A stretch of 64,000 nucleotides of DNA from Lepidostoma basale (GCA_022606425.2 JAHDVF020000016.1:1642501-1706500), one strand, 5' to 3'. Shown: positions 29,635-41,254, numbered from the stretch's first letter. Notes: a model not told the origin generated them from the sequence alone. Program-made: numbers and translations.

Positions 29635-30412
29635 TTGCGAAATGATCTGATGATGAATGTTAATAAGTCCAAGGTAATGATTTTTGAAAAGGAAGAAACC
29701 ACGACAGTCTGCAACATTAGCGTGAATGGTGAAAACTTGGAGCAAGTAGTTGAGTTTGTGTATTTAGGTAGTATGTTTACAAGAGATGGGAGAGTGGAGA
29801 GGGATATTGAAAGAAGGGTTGGGGCAGGCAACAAAGTGAATGGTGCACTTAAAGTTGTCATCGCAAACAAAAACCTATCCAAAAAAGCTAGAATGGCAGT
29901 GCACAATGGTGTTCTTCTACCGACCCTTATGTATGGAAGCGAAGCATGGAACTGGCAAAGGAAGGATGAAAGTAGAATAAATGCAGTAGAAATGAGATCT
30001 CTTAGACGAATGTGTGGATATTCTGTGTATGATAGAGTGTCGAATGAAAATATAAGAAGTGAATGCGGTGCGAATGATGGTGTCATGAACAAAATAATGA
30101 AAGGATCATTAAGATGGTTTGGACATATGGAAAGAATGAATGAAGAAAGAATGGTAAAAAAATTATATGTTAATGATGTAAATGGTACCAGAAATAGAGG
30201 AAGACCAAGGAAAACGTGGCACGATCAAATAAATCAAATATTGAATGTCGGCCATGTGAGGAGTCAGAGAAATCGACGCGCGTGCATGACACGATGTATG
30301 AATGTTGAGGAAGCGAGAGAAATATGTCAGGAAAGAAAGGTGTGGCAGTCCATTCTTTCTGCCTACCCCTTCGGGGAGACGGCGTGATGGTTAGTTAGTT
30401 AGTTAGTTAGTT
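29635..30412 (+). mobile_element. Family A RTE-like fragment with intact C-terminal frame (250 aa)
   Basis: An uninterrupted frame runs from RNDLMMNVNKSKVM through FVYLGSMF, PTLMYGSEAWNWQ, MRSLRRMCGYSVYD, GSLRWFGHMERM, GRPRKTWHDQIN and NVGHVRSQRNRRACMTRCMN to AYPFGETA-stop at 30387. The (AGTT)n tail ends near 30412. The 5' truncation removes the YADD motif, so this is a dead-on-arrival insertion despite its clean frame. The intact frame suggests a recent insertion. Confidence 0.88.
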
Positions 30413-30484
30413 ATTTATTACATTGTTATATATCTATACATCATTAAATAATTAAACAAAATTGATTTAATGATTAAAAAGTAA

Positions 30485-30648
30485 TGAATACGAATCAAAC
30501 GTTCGTTTTCTAGAAGTTTTATTATAATTTAAGTGATCGAAATGTTTTGCTTTCTTATCTTAAAAAAATCTTAGAAAAACTGAACATGTAATTCCCGTAG
30601 AATATAATAAAACTTATGTAAAACAGACGTTTTCATTCGTATCAATTA
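30485..30648. repeat. Foldback CATG-family repeat
   Basis: gaatcaaacgttcgttttct..gaagttttattataattt / aatataataaaacttatgta..cagacgttttcattcgtatc. The inner module is largely lost. The SINE at 30659 follows. Confidence 0.7.
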
Positions 30649-30658
30649 TCAATTATTG

Positions 30659-30820
30659 TCGACCTTCGTGGCAGAGTGGTAAGAGCTCTGACTTACAAAC
30701 CGAAGGTCCCGGGTTCGATTCCCGGCGATGGCAGTTTGATTGTCACACTGTCTTTGGTCTGGTATAGAATTCACGTGACAATAAAATGGTGATAGATCAC
30801 ATGTCATGAGAATCATTATA
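30659..30820 (+). mobile_element. tRNA-derived SINE
   Basis: tRNA-like head with an A box (tggcagagtggtaagagc) and a B box (gggttcgattccc), then a tRNA-unrelated body (tgattgtcacactgtctttg). Read on the minus strand it gives the spurious peptide AGNRTRDL. Two further copies occur in this window. Confidence 0.85.
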
Positions 30821-30948
30821 TTCGCTAAAATAATAAATTGTATACAGTTATTGGGTTCAAACGACCTGTTGTATACAAGAGGAAAAATATGGGGTTTTAC
30901 ATCATTGTTCAAGAAACAACAAATTAAAAACATTAATAATTATTCAAA

Positions 30949-31115
30949 TAACTAACTAACTATTACGTCGTCTCTCCGAAGAGGTAGGCAGAAATAATTA
31001 GCCGCTACATTGTTCTTTCCTGCTTTCTCAACATTCATACATCGTCTCATGCATGCGCGTCGATTTCTCCGACTCCACAGGTGGCCGACATTTAACATTT
31101 GATTTATTCATTTAT
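30949..31115 (-). mobile_element. Family A fragment, 3' end
   Basis: Minus-strand tail aactaactaactattacgtc plus the CMN..RRACM..GHV blocks. Truncated near 31115. Confidence 0.75.
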
Positions 31116-31280
31116 TTATTTGGTCTATCATACATGGATTTACATAAATATATTAATACACAGAGAAGCAATAAAGGATAGCCAAGTATAATATACTCGT
31201 ATGTCACCACATATACGACTATAAAATAAATATCTAAGAAGAAAAAAAAAATTAAATGAAGAAATAATCATTGTAATGTG

Positions 31281-31455
31281 ACGACCTTCGTGGCCGATTG
31301 GTAAGTGCTTTGACTGCCACACCGTAGGTCCCTAGTTCGATTCCCGGCGATGGCAGTGTGATTGTCACACTGTCTTTGGTCTGGTGATGAATTTACATGA
31401 CAATGAAATGTCGATAGATTAGCTACATATCCATATGTCACAAGAATCACTATGA
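31281..31455 (+). mobile_element. tRNA-derived SINE, second copy
   Basis: gaccttcgtggccgattggt head, B box tagttcgattccc and the shared body tgattgtcacactgtctttg. Only about 460 bp from the first copy, same orientation. Confidence 0.85.
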
Positions 31456-31644
31456 TAGCTCATTTACATCGATTTGGCTCACGCTGTAATGATATTAAGA
31501 GCGATTCAACAAAATAATAATAATAATAACAGTAATCGATTTAAAGTTATATGCAAATTTGACATTTGTGACACAAACATTATGTATTTATGTTTTTAAT
31601 TAATCATACACCTTTCTATTTATGATTAATTTCTTCTTATTTGG

Positions 31645-31760
31645 TTCCAATCCTTATATTTGGAAGTGATATTAGAAGAAGAAGAATACGAGCAGAATAA
31701 ATGCGGCAGTGATAAAGGTCCCTTAGAAATATGTGTGATAAAACTATGTATGAAAGTATT
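31645..31760 (+). mobile_element. Family A fragment, badly decayed
   Basis: A remnant of LxFGSD..RAE-stop..RSLRNMCDKTMYES (the MYGSEA to RRMCGKTMYD block). It is cut off where a hammerhead-bearing repeat begins. Confidence 0.6.
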
Positions 31761-31861
31761 CTGAACAATTTCTTCTATGTTCGCCATACTTTGTGTTGTA
31801 GATGTTTTATTTGTCTTTTTCTTTTTTATATACTTTGTATATACAACACTATTAAAATTGC

Positions 31862-31904
31862 ATATCAGACATGTTTCGGACAACGAGTCATTCTTCAGTG
31901 ATAC
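31862..31904 (-). ncRNA. Hammerhead ribozyme candidate, same family as 62498-62540
   Basis: Minus strand: core CTGAAGA (31892-31898), stem II GAC/GTC (weakened), GAAA (31874-31877), CATG, GTC 31868-31870. Stem I of 6 bp (31899-31904 with 31862-31867, one G-U). It lies in a repeat of about 220 bp, 31770-31998, that also shares gtatatacaacact with 7545-7590 and 62440-62480. Confidence 0.72.
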
Positions 31905-32002
31905 ATATTATAAAGGTTCATATTTAAAATATTATAAAATTGTTTACAAATATGATAATTTTTTACAGATGTTATAAAGATTTAATAGTGTTGTATATAC
32001 AA

Positions 32003-32072
32003 GAGGTGTGGCGGTCCATTCTCTCTCCCCCAACCCCTTCGCAGAAACGGCGTGGTAGTTTGTTGTTGTTGT
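32003..32072 (+). mobile_element. Family A extreme 3' end, (GTT)n subfamily
   Basis: About 70 bp: ggtgtggcggtccattctct to cgtggtagtttgttgttgttgt. Shortest tail-only copy. Confidence 0.75.
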
Positions 32073-32939
32073 GAATCTTTTTGAGACGTTCCATTTTTAT
32101 AAATATACATATATTCTTTTTAAGGGCTCTGAGGATATTTAAATAAACTGTTAGAGAATTATGCATACAATCCACAGTGTAAGAAGAAACTATAGCTCAT
32201 AATTGTGATGAAGGAACGGAGGCGCGTCCAATATTGTACCCATGTCTTCAGGACAGAAAGCAAAAGCGTTATATCCTCTGCACAACCATTCGGCCACGTT
32301 GTTTTATTAAAATCGTTGATGGTTCTCATTTCACTGTTTTTGATTTTTAAAAAGGACTAGGTCAGTATATCATGTGATATTTGTTATTAACAAGTCTTTT
32401 AGTATCTTCCACGACCGAAATTTTGACGTTCGTTATAAGGCATTTGCTTAAGCATGTCTTCAAAACCTGTCTGAATAGGATCAACAACCCGTATCCGTCC
32501 ACAACTGGACGTAAGCATCCTCTATCTGCTTTCATATCTATCGATTCTGAACAACATGCATCCATGTCATACCAGCGGTGTCTTTGAAGCTGGGGATATT
32601 CTGGGTTTCGGTTCTAAGACGCTAACAAACGAAGTGTTTTTTCATTTATCATCAAAGCTGCGAGCGACATGGCCTGTCCAGCTGTGCTGAATATCATTTG
32701 GACAGCCTTTCTCCTTCGCAGTTTTAATCCTTAGTATTGTGGTTTGCAGCGATGTCTTCAATCTCGTCTTCCACTGCGTTCGATCTTTGGCAACCCTCTT
32801 CAAATCAACTTATTAGACGCAGTTCGTTTCCTCGCACACCTGTTTCAGATGTTCCCATCGGTTTCTCAACTGAAACATCCCTTTAATTATGTCAGCAGCC
32901 TTCCTGGCGCATACTATGGACCTTCTATTGTGCTCAAAT
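32073..32939. other. Unassigned interval with possible LINE debris
   Basis: 32730-32900 (gcgatgtcttcaatctcgtc) resembles the inverse of LINE coding by composition, but I cannot place it. 32073-32730 has no recognised feature. Confidence 0.35.
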
Positions 32940-33160
32940 GAAGTGGCAATGGACTGGACATATTGCGAGACATGGCAGTACCCGTTTGACATTCAAAATA
33001 CTTCAATTGATGCCTTGGATAAAGAAATGGTGTGTCGGGGGGCCACCTAAAAGATGGTCTGACGGCATTGTCCGAATAGCTGTAACGACCTAGATGCGGA
33101 AGGAACAAGACAGAAGAGGTCTATATCCAGCAGTGGAGGGAAGAAGACTGAAGAATAAGA
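32940..33160 (+). mobile_element. RTE-like C-terminal fragment
   Basis: KWQWTGHIARHGSTRLTFKILQ, GGPPKRWSDGIVRIAVT-stop, RKEQDRRGLYPAVEGRR. It ends tatatccagcagtggaggg, the widespread lepidopteran RTE 3' signature. Confidence 0.75.
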
Positions 33161-33179
33161 GAAGATTTGGTTCGCCTCT

Positions 33180-33560
33180 CTGAAGTGGATTTGATAAGTT
33201 GGATCCCTCCTTCGTTCTGCTGAGAACCTTGCTTCCTGATGTGGTCTCTCCAGGACATTCCTAAAATTCTTCCGTAGCACCATGCCTCTTCTTCTCTTCT
33301 TCTTCTTCCTCAGCCTATTCCCGTCCATTCCTGGACAAAAGCCTCCTCCATTTGCTTCCATGTCACTCTGTCCTGTGCAGACTGCATCCAGATTATTTCC
33401 GATTCCGTGTTTGTTCAGATCATCTTTCCACCGTAGTTGCGGTCACCCTTCACTTCTCTTTGCCGTCCACGTCTCCACAAGTCAGCAGTCTTCTTGTCCA
33501 CTTTTCGTCAGAGCTTCTGACTACGTGACCTGCCCACTGCCATTTTAGAGTCGCCACCCG
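33180..33560 (-). mobile_element. Probable RTE-like 3' fragments
   Basis: The minus strand contains gcttttgtccaggaatgga, a relative of the cctatgtccagcagtgga signature, at about 33330, and a conserved-looking GC-richer region. No long frame. Family placement is tentative. Confidence 0.45.
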
Positions 33561-33939
33561 GTGGATTATGTCAATGACCTTCGTTTTCTCTATGTCATCA
33601 TGTCTCAAAGGGCAGATTTTTATTTCGGTCTTCTAGGCGAGACAAGCGTGATCTATTTTTTTTTATATGCCGTTCTTTGTCAAATATCGGTCCACCGACA
33701 GGCAGAGCTGTGTTTACACCTGTCTGCGGTTCGCACGTTACCAACACGACGTCACCGCCGCCCTCGCTCCAGCAACCAGCGCCTTATATGGTCCGCGCGG
33801 AGCCGCCCACGCGACCAAGAGAGCTCTTGCCTCCAATCTGCGCCGACTGGACCCAAACACTACTCCAAACTGGAAGAATGGAAGTAGGTTGGATCCCGTT
33901 GGGTTGCTGAAGAAGTAGGGGAATTTATTAAAATCTTTT
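33561..33939. other. GC-richer interval, unassigned
   Basis: Overlapping frames on both strands (for example the CGSHVTNTTSPPPSLQQ region) reflect GC-rich composition. No family signature. Confidence 0.35.
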
Positions 33940-34310
33940 TTAAGATAATCTAATGATTTTAATGAAATCTCTTGATGGAAGTTCATTTTGAATAATAATG
34001 AAATAAAACGATGTTTTTTTTAACTACTTCCACTTTTGTCTTATTTAGACAGCGACCGGTTTCGCCAGGCTCGCTGGCATCGACAGACTGGTGACACTAT
34101 TGTAAACTTCTTTACGATGGCTCTCTTGACAGCTGGGCTCTTCGACTTCGTGTTGAGGCTATGGCTACCCAACATATTTGGTTCAACCGAGAGTGCAAAA
34201 AGAGGAACATCACCCCAAGATACACGAGCCTGGCGAAACCGGTCGCCGTCTAAATAAAGACAAAAGTGGAAGTAGTTAAAAAAACATTGTTTTATTTCAT
34301 TATTATTTTT
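33940..34310. repeat. Foldback repeat of the CCGG hammerhead-like family
   Basis: Left arm (minus) 34054-34090: CTGTCGA, stem II gccag/ctggc, GAAA, CCGG, TC, stem I cagt/gctg. The right arm ends gcctggcgaaaccggtcgcc at 34228. Outer arms (aaaacgatgttttttttaac; gtggaagtagttaaaaaa) are inverse. A further partial copy continues to about 34480. Confidence 0.75.
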
Positions 34311-34614
34311 AAGATAATCTAATGATTTTAATGAAATCTCTTGATGGAATTTCTTTTTTATAATAATGAAATAAAACGATTTTTTTTATTTCGACGGCGA
34401 GTCTGGCAAAACAGGTCGCTGTCGAAATAAAGACAAAAGTGGAAGTTATTAAAAAGCATCGTTTTATTTAACTATTATTGATATAAATTAATTAATTAAT
34501 ATTGTAGCGGCATCAAGAATGAAATATTTCAATGTTGCTTTGAAACTTATTCTAAATGTGTTTAGATAAACCTAAGGCATTGTGGAATTATATAATGTCG
34601 ATTTTTGAATGAAT

Positions 34615-34700
34615 TAATACACTGTTTTTTCCACTTTTCAGTTTATTTTTCTCGATATGTTTCTAACGCTTAATACCTTCATCATCGGGAAAATGTCCAA
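34615..34700 (-). repeat. GAAGG-stem hammerhead-like repeat
   Basis: Minus strand: CCGATGA, gaaggtattaagcgtt, GAAACATATC, gagaaaaataaactg. One core change (U to C) and a weakened stem II. Confidence 0.6.
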
Positions 34701-34750
34701 TTGAACACTTTAGTTTATATATTCGCGTAAATCTGTATTATTATATTGTC

Positions 34751-34782
34751 CTGATGATGGGTGGGTAAAGGCGAAACTAGTC
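34751..34782 (+). ncRNA. Hammerhead-like module, CTAG type
   Basis: Intact core CTGATGA 34751-34757 and GAAACTAGTC 34773-34782, but the stem II arms (gggtgggtaaaggc) no longer pair well. A lone 3' half (gcgaaactagtt, minus) lies at 6208-6219. Confidence 0.5.
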
Positions 34783-34791
34783 CATCGTTTG

Positions 34792-35050
34792 CCACTACTT
34801 TTTCCACCTTTCTTCACCATTCTGTCTTCGTTCATTCTTTTCTTGTGTCCAAACCATTTAAACGCCCCTTTTTCGTTCATAACGCTTTCATTTTCACCGC
34901 ATTCACTTCACATATTTGCATTTGACACTCAATCATATACGGCTTTAGCACAAATTCGTATAGAGATTTCATTTCTACTGCATTTATTTTCATCCTACTT
35001 TCAATGCTTCCCTTCCATACATAAGGGTTGGCACAAGACCCTTTTGTATG
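34792..35050 (-). mobile_element. Family A fragment without 3' end
   Basis: The minus strand carries LVPTLMYGREA, IKISMRSLYEFVLKP-like and GAFKWFGHKKRMNEDRMVKK. It has no tail and abuts a CTAG-type hammerhead-like repeat at 34786. Confidence 0.7.
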
Positions 35051-35162
35051 GAATTATAACATTTAAACGTTTTTTTTAATGTTATATTTATATTATTTGT
35101 AAAATTTTCAATGCCATTATCTTTATTAAACAGATAACATTTTTCAATGGGGGTAGTTAGCG

Positions 35163-35473
35163 AACTTAAAATTGTCATCGCAAACAAAAATCTATCCAAA
35201 AATGCTTAAAATGGCAGTGCACAATGGTGTTCTTGTAGCGACCCTTATGTTTGGAAGCGAAGCATGGAACTCCCAAATTATGGATGAAAGAAGAATAAAT
35301 GCAGTAGAAATGAGATCTCTTTGACGAATGTGTGGATACTCTGTGTATGATAGAGTGTCGAATGAAAATATAATAAGTAAATGTGGTGCTAATGATGGTG
35401 TTATGAACAAAATAATGAAAGGATCATTAAAATGGTTTGGAAACATGAAAATAATGAATGAAAAAAGCATAAC
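35163..35473 (+). mobile_element. Family A fragment
   Basis: From ELKIVIANKNLSKNA (with a stop) through VATLMFGSEAWNSQ and RRINAVEMRSL-stop-RMCGYSVYDRVSNEN to GSLKWFGNMK. It breaks off where a second copy begins. Confidence 0.78.
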
Positions 35474-35816
35474 AAATTACTCTACTTATGAGAGTGTCGA
35501 ATGAAAATATAAGAAGTGAATGCGGTACGAATGATGGCGTTATGAACAAAGTAATGAAAGGGTCGTTAAGATGGTTTAGACACATTTATAGAATTTAAAT
35601 GGAACTAGAAATAGAGGAAGACAGAGGAAAATGTGGCACGATCAAATAAATCAAATATTGGATGTCGGCCACGTGCGGAGTCGACGCGCATGCATGACAC
35701 GATGTTGAGGAAGCGAGAGAAATATGTCAGGGAAGAAAAGTGTGGCAGTCGATTCTTTATACCTACCCCCTCGGGGAGACGGCGTGATGGTTAGTTAGTT
35801 AGTTAGTTTTTAGTTA
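35474..35816 (+). mobile_element. Family A fragment, second copy in tandem
   Basis: Starts again at YERVSNENIRSECGTNDGVMNKVMKGSLRWF, has a deletion, then NGTRNRGRQRKMWHDQINQILDVGHV to the tcggggagacggcgtgatgg terminus and (AGTT)n. Confidence 0.8.
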
Positions 35817-35865
35817 GCGAATTCTGAAAAGTTATGGTTTGAGAGACTTGCTCTTTTATTCTTAA

Positions 35866-36066
35866 ACTAACTAACTAACCATCACGCCGTCTCGCCGAAG
35901 GGGTTGGTCGAAAAAATGGACTGCCACACATTTCTTTCCTGCCATATTTCTCTTGATTACTCAACATTCATACATCGTGTCATGCACGCGCGTCGATTCT
36001 TTCGGCTATTTGATTTATTATATCTTGACACGTTTTCCTCGGTCTTTCTCTATTCTGGTTCCATTC
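35866..36066 (-). mobile_element. Family A fragment
   Basis: Minus-strand 3' end with an (AACT)n tail. The GHVRSQ block is deleted. Confidence 0.75.
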
Positions 36067-36822
36067 ATTATTTTATTCTTAAATTGAAATAATGAGCAAT
36101 CACTGCATTTCAGTTTATGATATAAATATTTTTTTCTACTTTTTGCTACGTTCAATCTATGCCATATTTTATGATAGTTTAAACCGTAATGCGTTAAGAA
36201 AACGTACAATATATTGATATACGCGTAGATTTTATATAGTCGCTGAATTTTTAAAACAATAGTCGCCATTTTATTGTAAACGTAACTCTTTTTTTATATG
36301 TATGTACATTGTATACTTGGTTTTCGCCTTATAAGGCCTCCGCTGAGGTTTCATATGACAATAATAATTAATAGATTATTCCAATAGTAGAACTGTAAAG
36401 CAACGTAACTGACATTTTTTTAAAAATGTTAACGGGTATTATAACGAGTTTCGAATTTGTGTTTGAAAACAAACCAATTAACCAAGCTCTTCTTCTCAAA
36501 AGTTTAAGGGTAATCAATCACCCTTAACCCAAAATTGGTATCCAATAGTATTCAATATTAACCCATTTTTCTCTTGTTAATGTTATGACCCTAGTACTCT
36601 ACCGTATTTTGACTAGTATATGTTACATATATATTCTCGTATTTTGTCTGAAATTATTTTGGTTAGTTAGTTTGGTAGAAAAATAAAGTCAAAAGTGGAA
36701 AAAACGGTGTTTTAATTTTTTTTTACCATTTCTTAAGTAATTGTGAATAATCCATAAAGTTTGTTATGTTTTTAGTATATACTTTTTCCTTTATTGTGTG
36801 TGGCCTTACGGTTTACAGCAAC
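36067..36822. other. Unassigned interval
   Basis: AT-rich. aaaaataaagtcaaaagtgg at about 36680 is an outer-arm fragment of the hammerhead-type repeats; otherwise nothing recognised. Confidence 0.4.
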
Positions 36823-37022
36823 AAATCATCACGCAGTTTCCCCGCAGGGGTAGGCAGAGAGAATGGACCGCCACACTACTCTATCCTGACACACCTCTCT
36901 AGATTCCTTCACATTCATACAGCGAGTCATACACGCACGTCGATTCTTCCGACTTCTTACATGACCAACCTTTAAATTTTTTTTTATTTGGTCATGCCAT
37001 GTTTTCCTCGGTCTTCCTCGAT
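36823..37022 (-). mobile_element. Family A fragment, (GTT)n subfamily
   Basis: The minus strand encodes RGRPRKTWHDQIKKNLKVGHVRSRKNRRACMTRCMN..VWRSILSAYPCGETA. Short tail (aacaaat). Good coding preservation over about 60 residues. Confidence 0.83.
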
Positions 37023-38139
37023 GATTTATAATCAAAGTTTAATATGCTAGTATATTTTTGAGATGAAATAGTTTTATTTTATTTGTTTATTGTTTATTGA
37101 ACAATGGTGTAAAAATCCATTTTAAATAATCATCTACATCTACATATAAATAAAACACAAGCTGGGTTGTGTGTGTCTCCTAATTTCTCGGTGATTCCTC
37201 ATCAGATCCTTCTGTATCTTGGGGAATGGACTAATTGGAATTTAGCGGTCGTCATAGGCATATTTTCGTTATTAATCGAGCTCTAATTAACTTTATAAAT
37301 TAATCAATTAATTGAAAATTTTCGTAGTGCAAACGAATATAGACCTTAATGTTCGTATCACCTGAGTATCAATCTTTTGAGTCTATATTCGTTTGACACG
37401 GTCTGGAGAGAATTCAGTCTCCATGTAATTTTGTGTAGTGGCAACAATGTGTTTTGCTTTCTGACAGTCCAATATATTGCGTTTTACTTTGGGATGTATA
37501 ATACTTAATACGTTTTACTTATTACGTACTAAAATAATTGGTTGTTTAATTGGTACAGTCTATTTTATTGGCCATATTTTAATGTACACTAATGCAGACA
37601 GGTAATTATACTTCTTAATTTTGGCGAGTATAATTTTTACGCGTCAATTTGAGGTTATGAACGAAATTTTATTTTTTCGTGTGGCTGAAACTTATTCGTT
37701 TCTCTTACGTTCGACGGTGATTACTTAATGATATTCGTTTTCTAGAGTTCTAGCCGTTCGATTGGTCACGTGGTCTCTGAACTGTCACAATATCTTTGTA
37801 CGTCGTAATATTTTGTAGGTATGAAGTTTCGGTACTTTTAGGTTATGAAGTTTTTGGGATTAAAAATATTCAATGATAATTAAATTGTTCAGGTTATTTC
37901 AAAGGATGATAGCGAAAATATAAAATATTGGACGTCGAAGCTCTACAAGAATATGAAGAAACTTGCTTCCGTAAGTATAATATAATATTTATATTTCTAA
38001 TTCATAAATATATTTTCAGTTTATTCTATTTTGCTGTTTTCTTTATACGCATACTTTGGTCAGGGAAATTGTTACATTACCACAGCAACGGTAAGAAATT
38101 CTTATGACTTTTTCCGTTTATTTCTAGGAAAATAAAGTA

Positions 38140-38265
38140 ACGGATCAGAGATGGGACGAAAATTACCGATGCAGCGTGCAAAATAACTTCGTTCAAATGG
38201 AATTAGATCAATCAAACAACGGATGATCAGTGAATTAGATGTACCCTGGAGTGGCGAATGAAAAC
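38140..38265 (+). mobile_element. RTE-like tail fragment inside Helitron-like insertion
   Basis: Reads RDGTKITDAACKIT(S)FKWN..LEWRMK, a decayed relative of RTKVTDxAxKIxxLKWQWAGH. It is similar to 41460-41705. Confidence 0.6.
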
Positions 38266-38399
38266 CGGCTCATTTTTACTTTACACATAAGCTACTTTTA
38301 GTAGTTTTCATTCATATATGAAAATTCCATTATTAATTTCAGGTAAAGTTTTTAAATTTACAGTTTATAGACAATAATTAAGCACATTCCCAAACGTGC

Positions 38400-38765
38400 C
38401 ACCTATATATCTGAATTTTGTGTTGCTCGGGCTGCCTGAAATATGCTTCCTGCACGCCTCAGATGCATTGACAAGCCGACAGACTTTAATTCTCACCTAA
38501 AAACCCACCTTTTCAAATTATCGCATAAAATGGTAACAACGGTTGTCTGTATATCAATAAACAATATTATATCACATTTGCACAAAACATTCATATGTTT
38601 AGAGAAACAAAATTCTTGATTTTGTTGTCCATGAAATTCACATCAGAGCCAATAAAGTAAGTTTCTACGATCGTGATTTCGCTGTTGTTACATGCACCTT
38701 TCATGACTAAAACATTGTCAAAGCGCCCTTGAGGTGAGCTATTCACGAAAACGGCGATTATCAGT
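38400..38765 (+). mobile_element. CR1-like 3' end, duplicate of 40045-40445
   Basis: NMLPARLRCIDKPTDFNSHLKTHLFKLS followed by the same UTR (cctttcatgactaaaacatt, cgaaaacggcgattat). Nearly identical to the other copy, with a short deletion near its start. Confidence 0.78.
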
Positions 38766-39410
38766 TCCGTAAGTTCAATGTTTATATTTTGATATGTACA
38801 GGTTTAAATTTTGAATTAATTGGTTTATTTTGTATATATAAGAATATAGACAATTTATATGAAGGAGTCTGGTTGTAATGAATGCTTTTGTAAAATTTTT
38901 GTTATTTCTTTAGCACAAGGCTATGACGTTTCGTTGTGTAATAATTAGTTAATTGGTATAATCTATTTTAATAATGTTGTTTTAATGTAAAATTGTTCTG
39001 GCAGGGCGAAAATCTATATCTTTGGGATTAGATATTAAGTTTTGATAAAATAATTGCCTGGTTGTGAGAGACCACTGGTCTAATGGGGATATTTTTGTAT
39101 TGGGATTGAAATTATTTTGATAATGAGCCATATTGGTGCATCTGCATGTTGCAATTCTTCTTTATTTTCCATTCCACTGAGTAATTCCAGCAGCACACAT
39201 ACCCAAATACACTATGAGTTACTTCAGCTGTTTTAGTTTTTCTCTGAAAACAAATGCTGTGATAGGTAAACATATCCTTATATGCAGCATTAGCTGCCTC
39301 AGTTAGAAGAGTCCAGTAATATTCCATTTTTGACCATTAAATTCTACATTATGCTGAGATTTAAAATATTCAAAGATAATGAAATTGATTTCAGGTTATT
39401 TCATTTGCTT

Positions 39411-39535
39411 GAGGATGGGGAAGACAACGCAGAAGATAATGGATTGCGCATGTGCAGAGGATGGGGAAAACAACGCAGAAGATACTGGAGTTCGCATGTC
39501 CAGAGGATGGATCCCACACTTCGATATATGCGTAT
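39411..39535 (+). repeat. 46-bp tandem duplication derived from an RTE-like tail
   Basis: Units at 39411-39456 and 39457-39502 plus a partial third (gaggatggatccc). Each contains caacgcagaagata..gg..tgcgcatgt, which matches the RRRYW(N/S)AHVQRMD section of the family at 320-760. A local tandem duplication inside a decayed LINE fragment. Confidence 0.7.
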
Positions 39536-39619
39536 CACAAGACAATGTTGTTATCTTTATGAACTAATTTGGAATGGTATGTACAGGTTTATATTGGATT
39601 AATTGGTTTAATTCGTTAC

Positions 39620-40445
39620 ATAAGAATATAGACAATTTATGTTTACTACTCCATGATACATTCTCATCTGTCTTACCTTTCCTGTATTTGGGGCTTTATT
39701 ACAAAGAAGAAAGCTAATGAGATTCAGGTGATCCAAAATCGGGCTGTTAGAAATATTTTCCGTCTACCGTGGTACACTCATGTAAGGGCCCTATATTCTC
39801 AGACGAAAATAATTCCATTTCAAATCCATCCAAAATTAGAGATCACTAAAACTATAATACAAATAATAAAGTCATCAACGCGCTCTAATACTCGACCAAT
39901 ATTCAATACGGACGTACACCAACATGATACGCGCTCACAGAATAAGAAGCATTGCGTTCAACTAGATTCGGTGTAAAATCCTTACAATTTATAGCCTCTA
40001 CAGAATTTAATAAACTCCCTAATGATTTAATAATGATGTCGAACCAACGTGCCACCTATACGAGTATATCTGAATTTTGTGTTGCTCGGGCTTTCACAGT
40101 AGTAGGTTCGTCCGCCTGAAATATGCTTCCTGCACGCCTCAGATGCATTGACAATCCGACAGACTTTAAATATCACCTAAAAACCCACCTTTTCAAATTA
40201 TCGCATAAAATGTTAACAACGGTTGTCTGTATATCAATAAACAATATTATATCACATTTGCACAAAACATTCATATGTTTAGAGAAACAAAATTCTTGAT
40301 TTTGTTGTCCATGAAATTCACATCAGAGCCAATAAATTAAGTTTCTACGATCGTGATTTCGCTGTTGTCACATGCACCTTTCATGACTAAAAACAATGTC
40401 AAAGCGCCCTTGAGGTGAGCTATTCACGAAAACGGCGATTATACA
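39620..40445 (+). mobile_element. CR1/Jockey-like element, C-terminal part and 3' end
   Basis: 39653-39976 encodes IHSHLSYLSCIWG..KANEIQVIQNRAVRNIFRLPWYTHVRALYSQ, the C-terminal LINE block (LxYLxxIWG..LxxIQNRAVRxIF). After a frame change come NKLPNDLIMMSNQRAT and LPARLRCIDNPTDFKYHLKTHLFKLS, then the 3' UTR ending gagctattcacgaaaacggc. Confidence 0.78.
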
Positions 40446-40455
40446 AATTAAACAA

Positions 40456-40618
40456 ACAAACAAACCATCACGCCGTTTCCCCACAGGGGTAGGCAGAGAG
40501 AATGGACCATAACACTACTCTATCCTGGCAAACCTCTCTAGCTTCCTCCACATTCATACAACGAGTCATACACGCATGTCGATTCCTCCGACTTCTAACA
40601 TGACCAACCTTTAAAATC
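40456..40618 (-). mobile_element. Family A fragment, 3' end
   Basis: Minus-strand terminus with an aaacaaacaaacaaacc tail. It stops after the KVGHVRSR equivalent. The chimeric element at 40647 inserted just beside it. Confidence 0.78.
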
Positions 40619-40646
40619 TGATTAGTTTAATTAATTTGACAAATTA

Positions 40647-41254
40647 ATCAGATTAAAAGGTTTTATTAGTTTTATCGTTTTTGTAAAGAATTTTGACAGG
40701 TGTAGAAATAAATTTTTCATTTGTTCCAATGACAATTTGAATCATTTCTTCAATATTATTTTCAAGTTCTTGCTGGTTAAGTGCCTTACTACAGATAATT
40801 TAAAAAATGGTGGATACGTGTAACATAAATTAAATAAACACAAATGTCCGGATCGTCCAAGTCAACATGTGCAACATCGAAAAAAACATTATGTGTTATT
40901 ACATTATGTGCTAAATTAAAAAACAGTGGATACGTGGAACATATTATAAATTAAATAGACAATATGTGCACCGTCTAAAAAGAACATTTTGTGTAAAATT
41001 ATTTTTATTTTGTTATTTTATTTTATATCATTGTATTTTATATTATTTGTTTTAGATTTATTTTGTGGGTGTTGGACGATCGAAGTGTGCGCGGGAGATG
41101 CCTATTGGTGGCGATGAGGTTCGCAACCCATCACACCGCGCCTCCCGCGGGGCGAAAAGAGAAGGATGGAGTGCCGCATCAGTAAAAGTGTGACAGTCCA
41201 TTCTCTCTGCTTACACTTTCGGGGAGACGGCGTGATGGTTAGTTAGTTAGTTAG
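40647..41254 (+). mobile_element. Non-autonomous chimeric element, second long copy (608 bp)
   Basis: The same architecture as 10413-10985, with a 14-16 bp target duplication ttaatttgacaaatta at 40631-40646 and 41255-41270. It contains ttgctggttaagtgcc, gtggatacgtggaaca, the gggagatgcctattggtggc block and the family A-like terminus plus (AGTT)n. The 5' 100 bp differ from the 10.4 kb copy. Confidence 0.85.

Noticed and set aside
30661..30735. Functional tRNA gene
   Set aside because: A and B boxes are present, but the anticodon arm does not form a convincing cloverleaf and three copies share a non-tRNA body, so it is a SINE.
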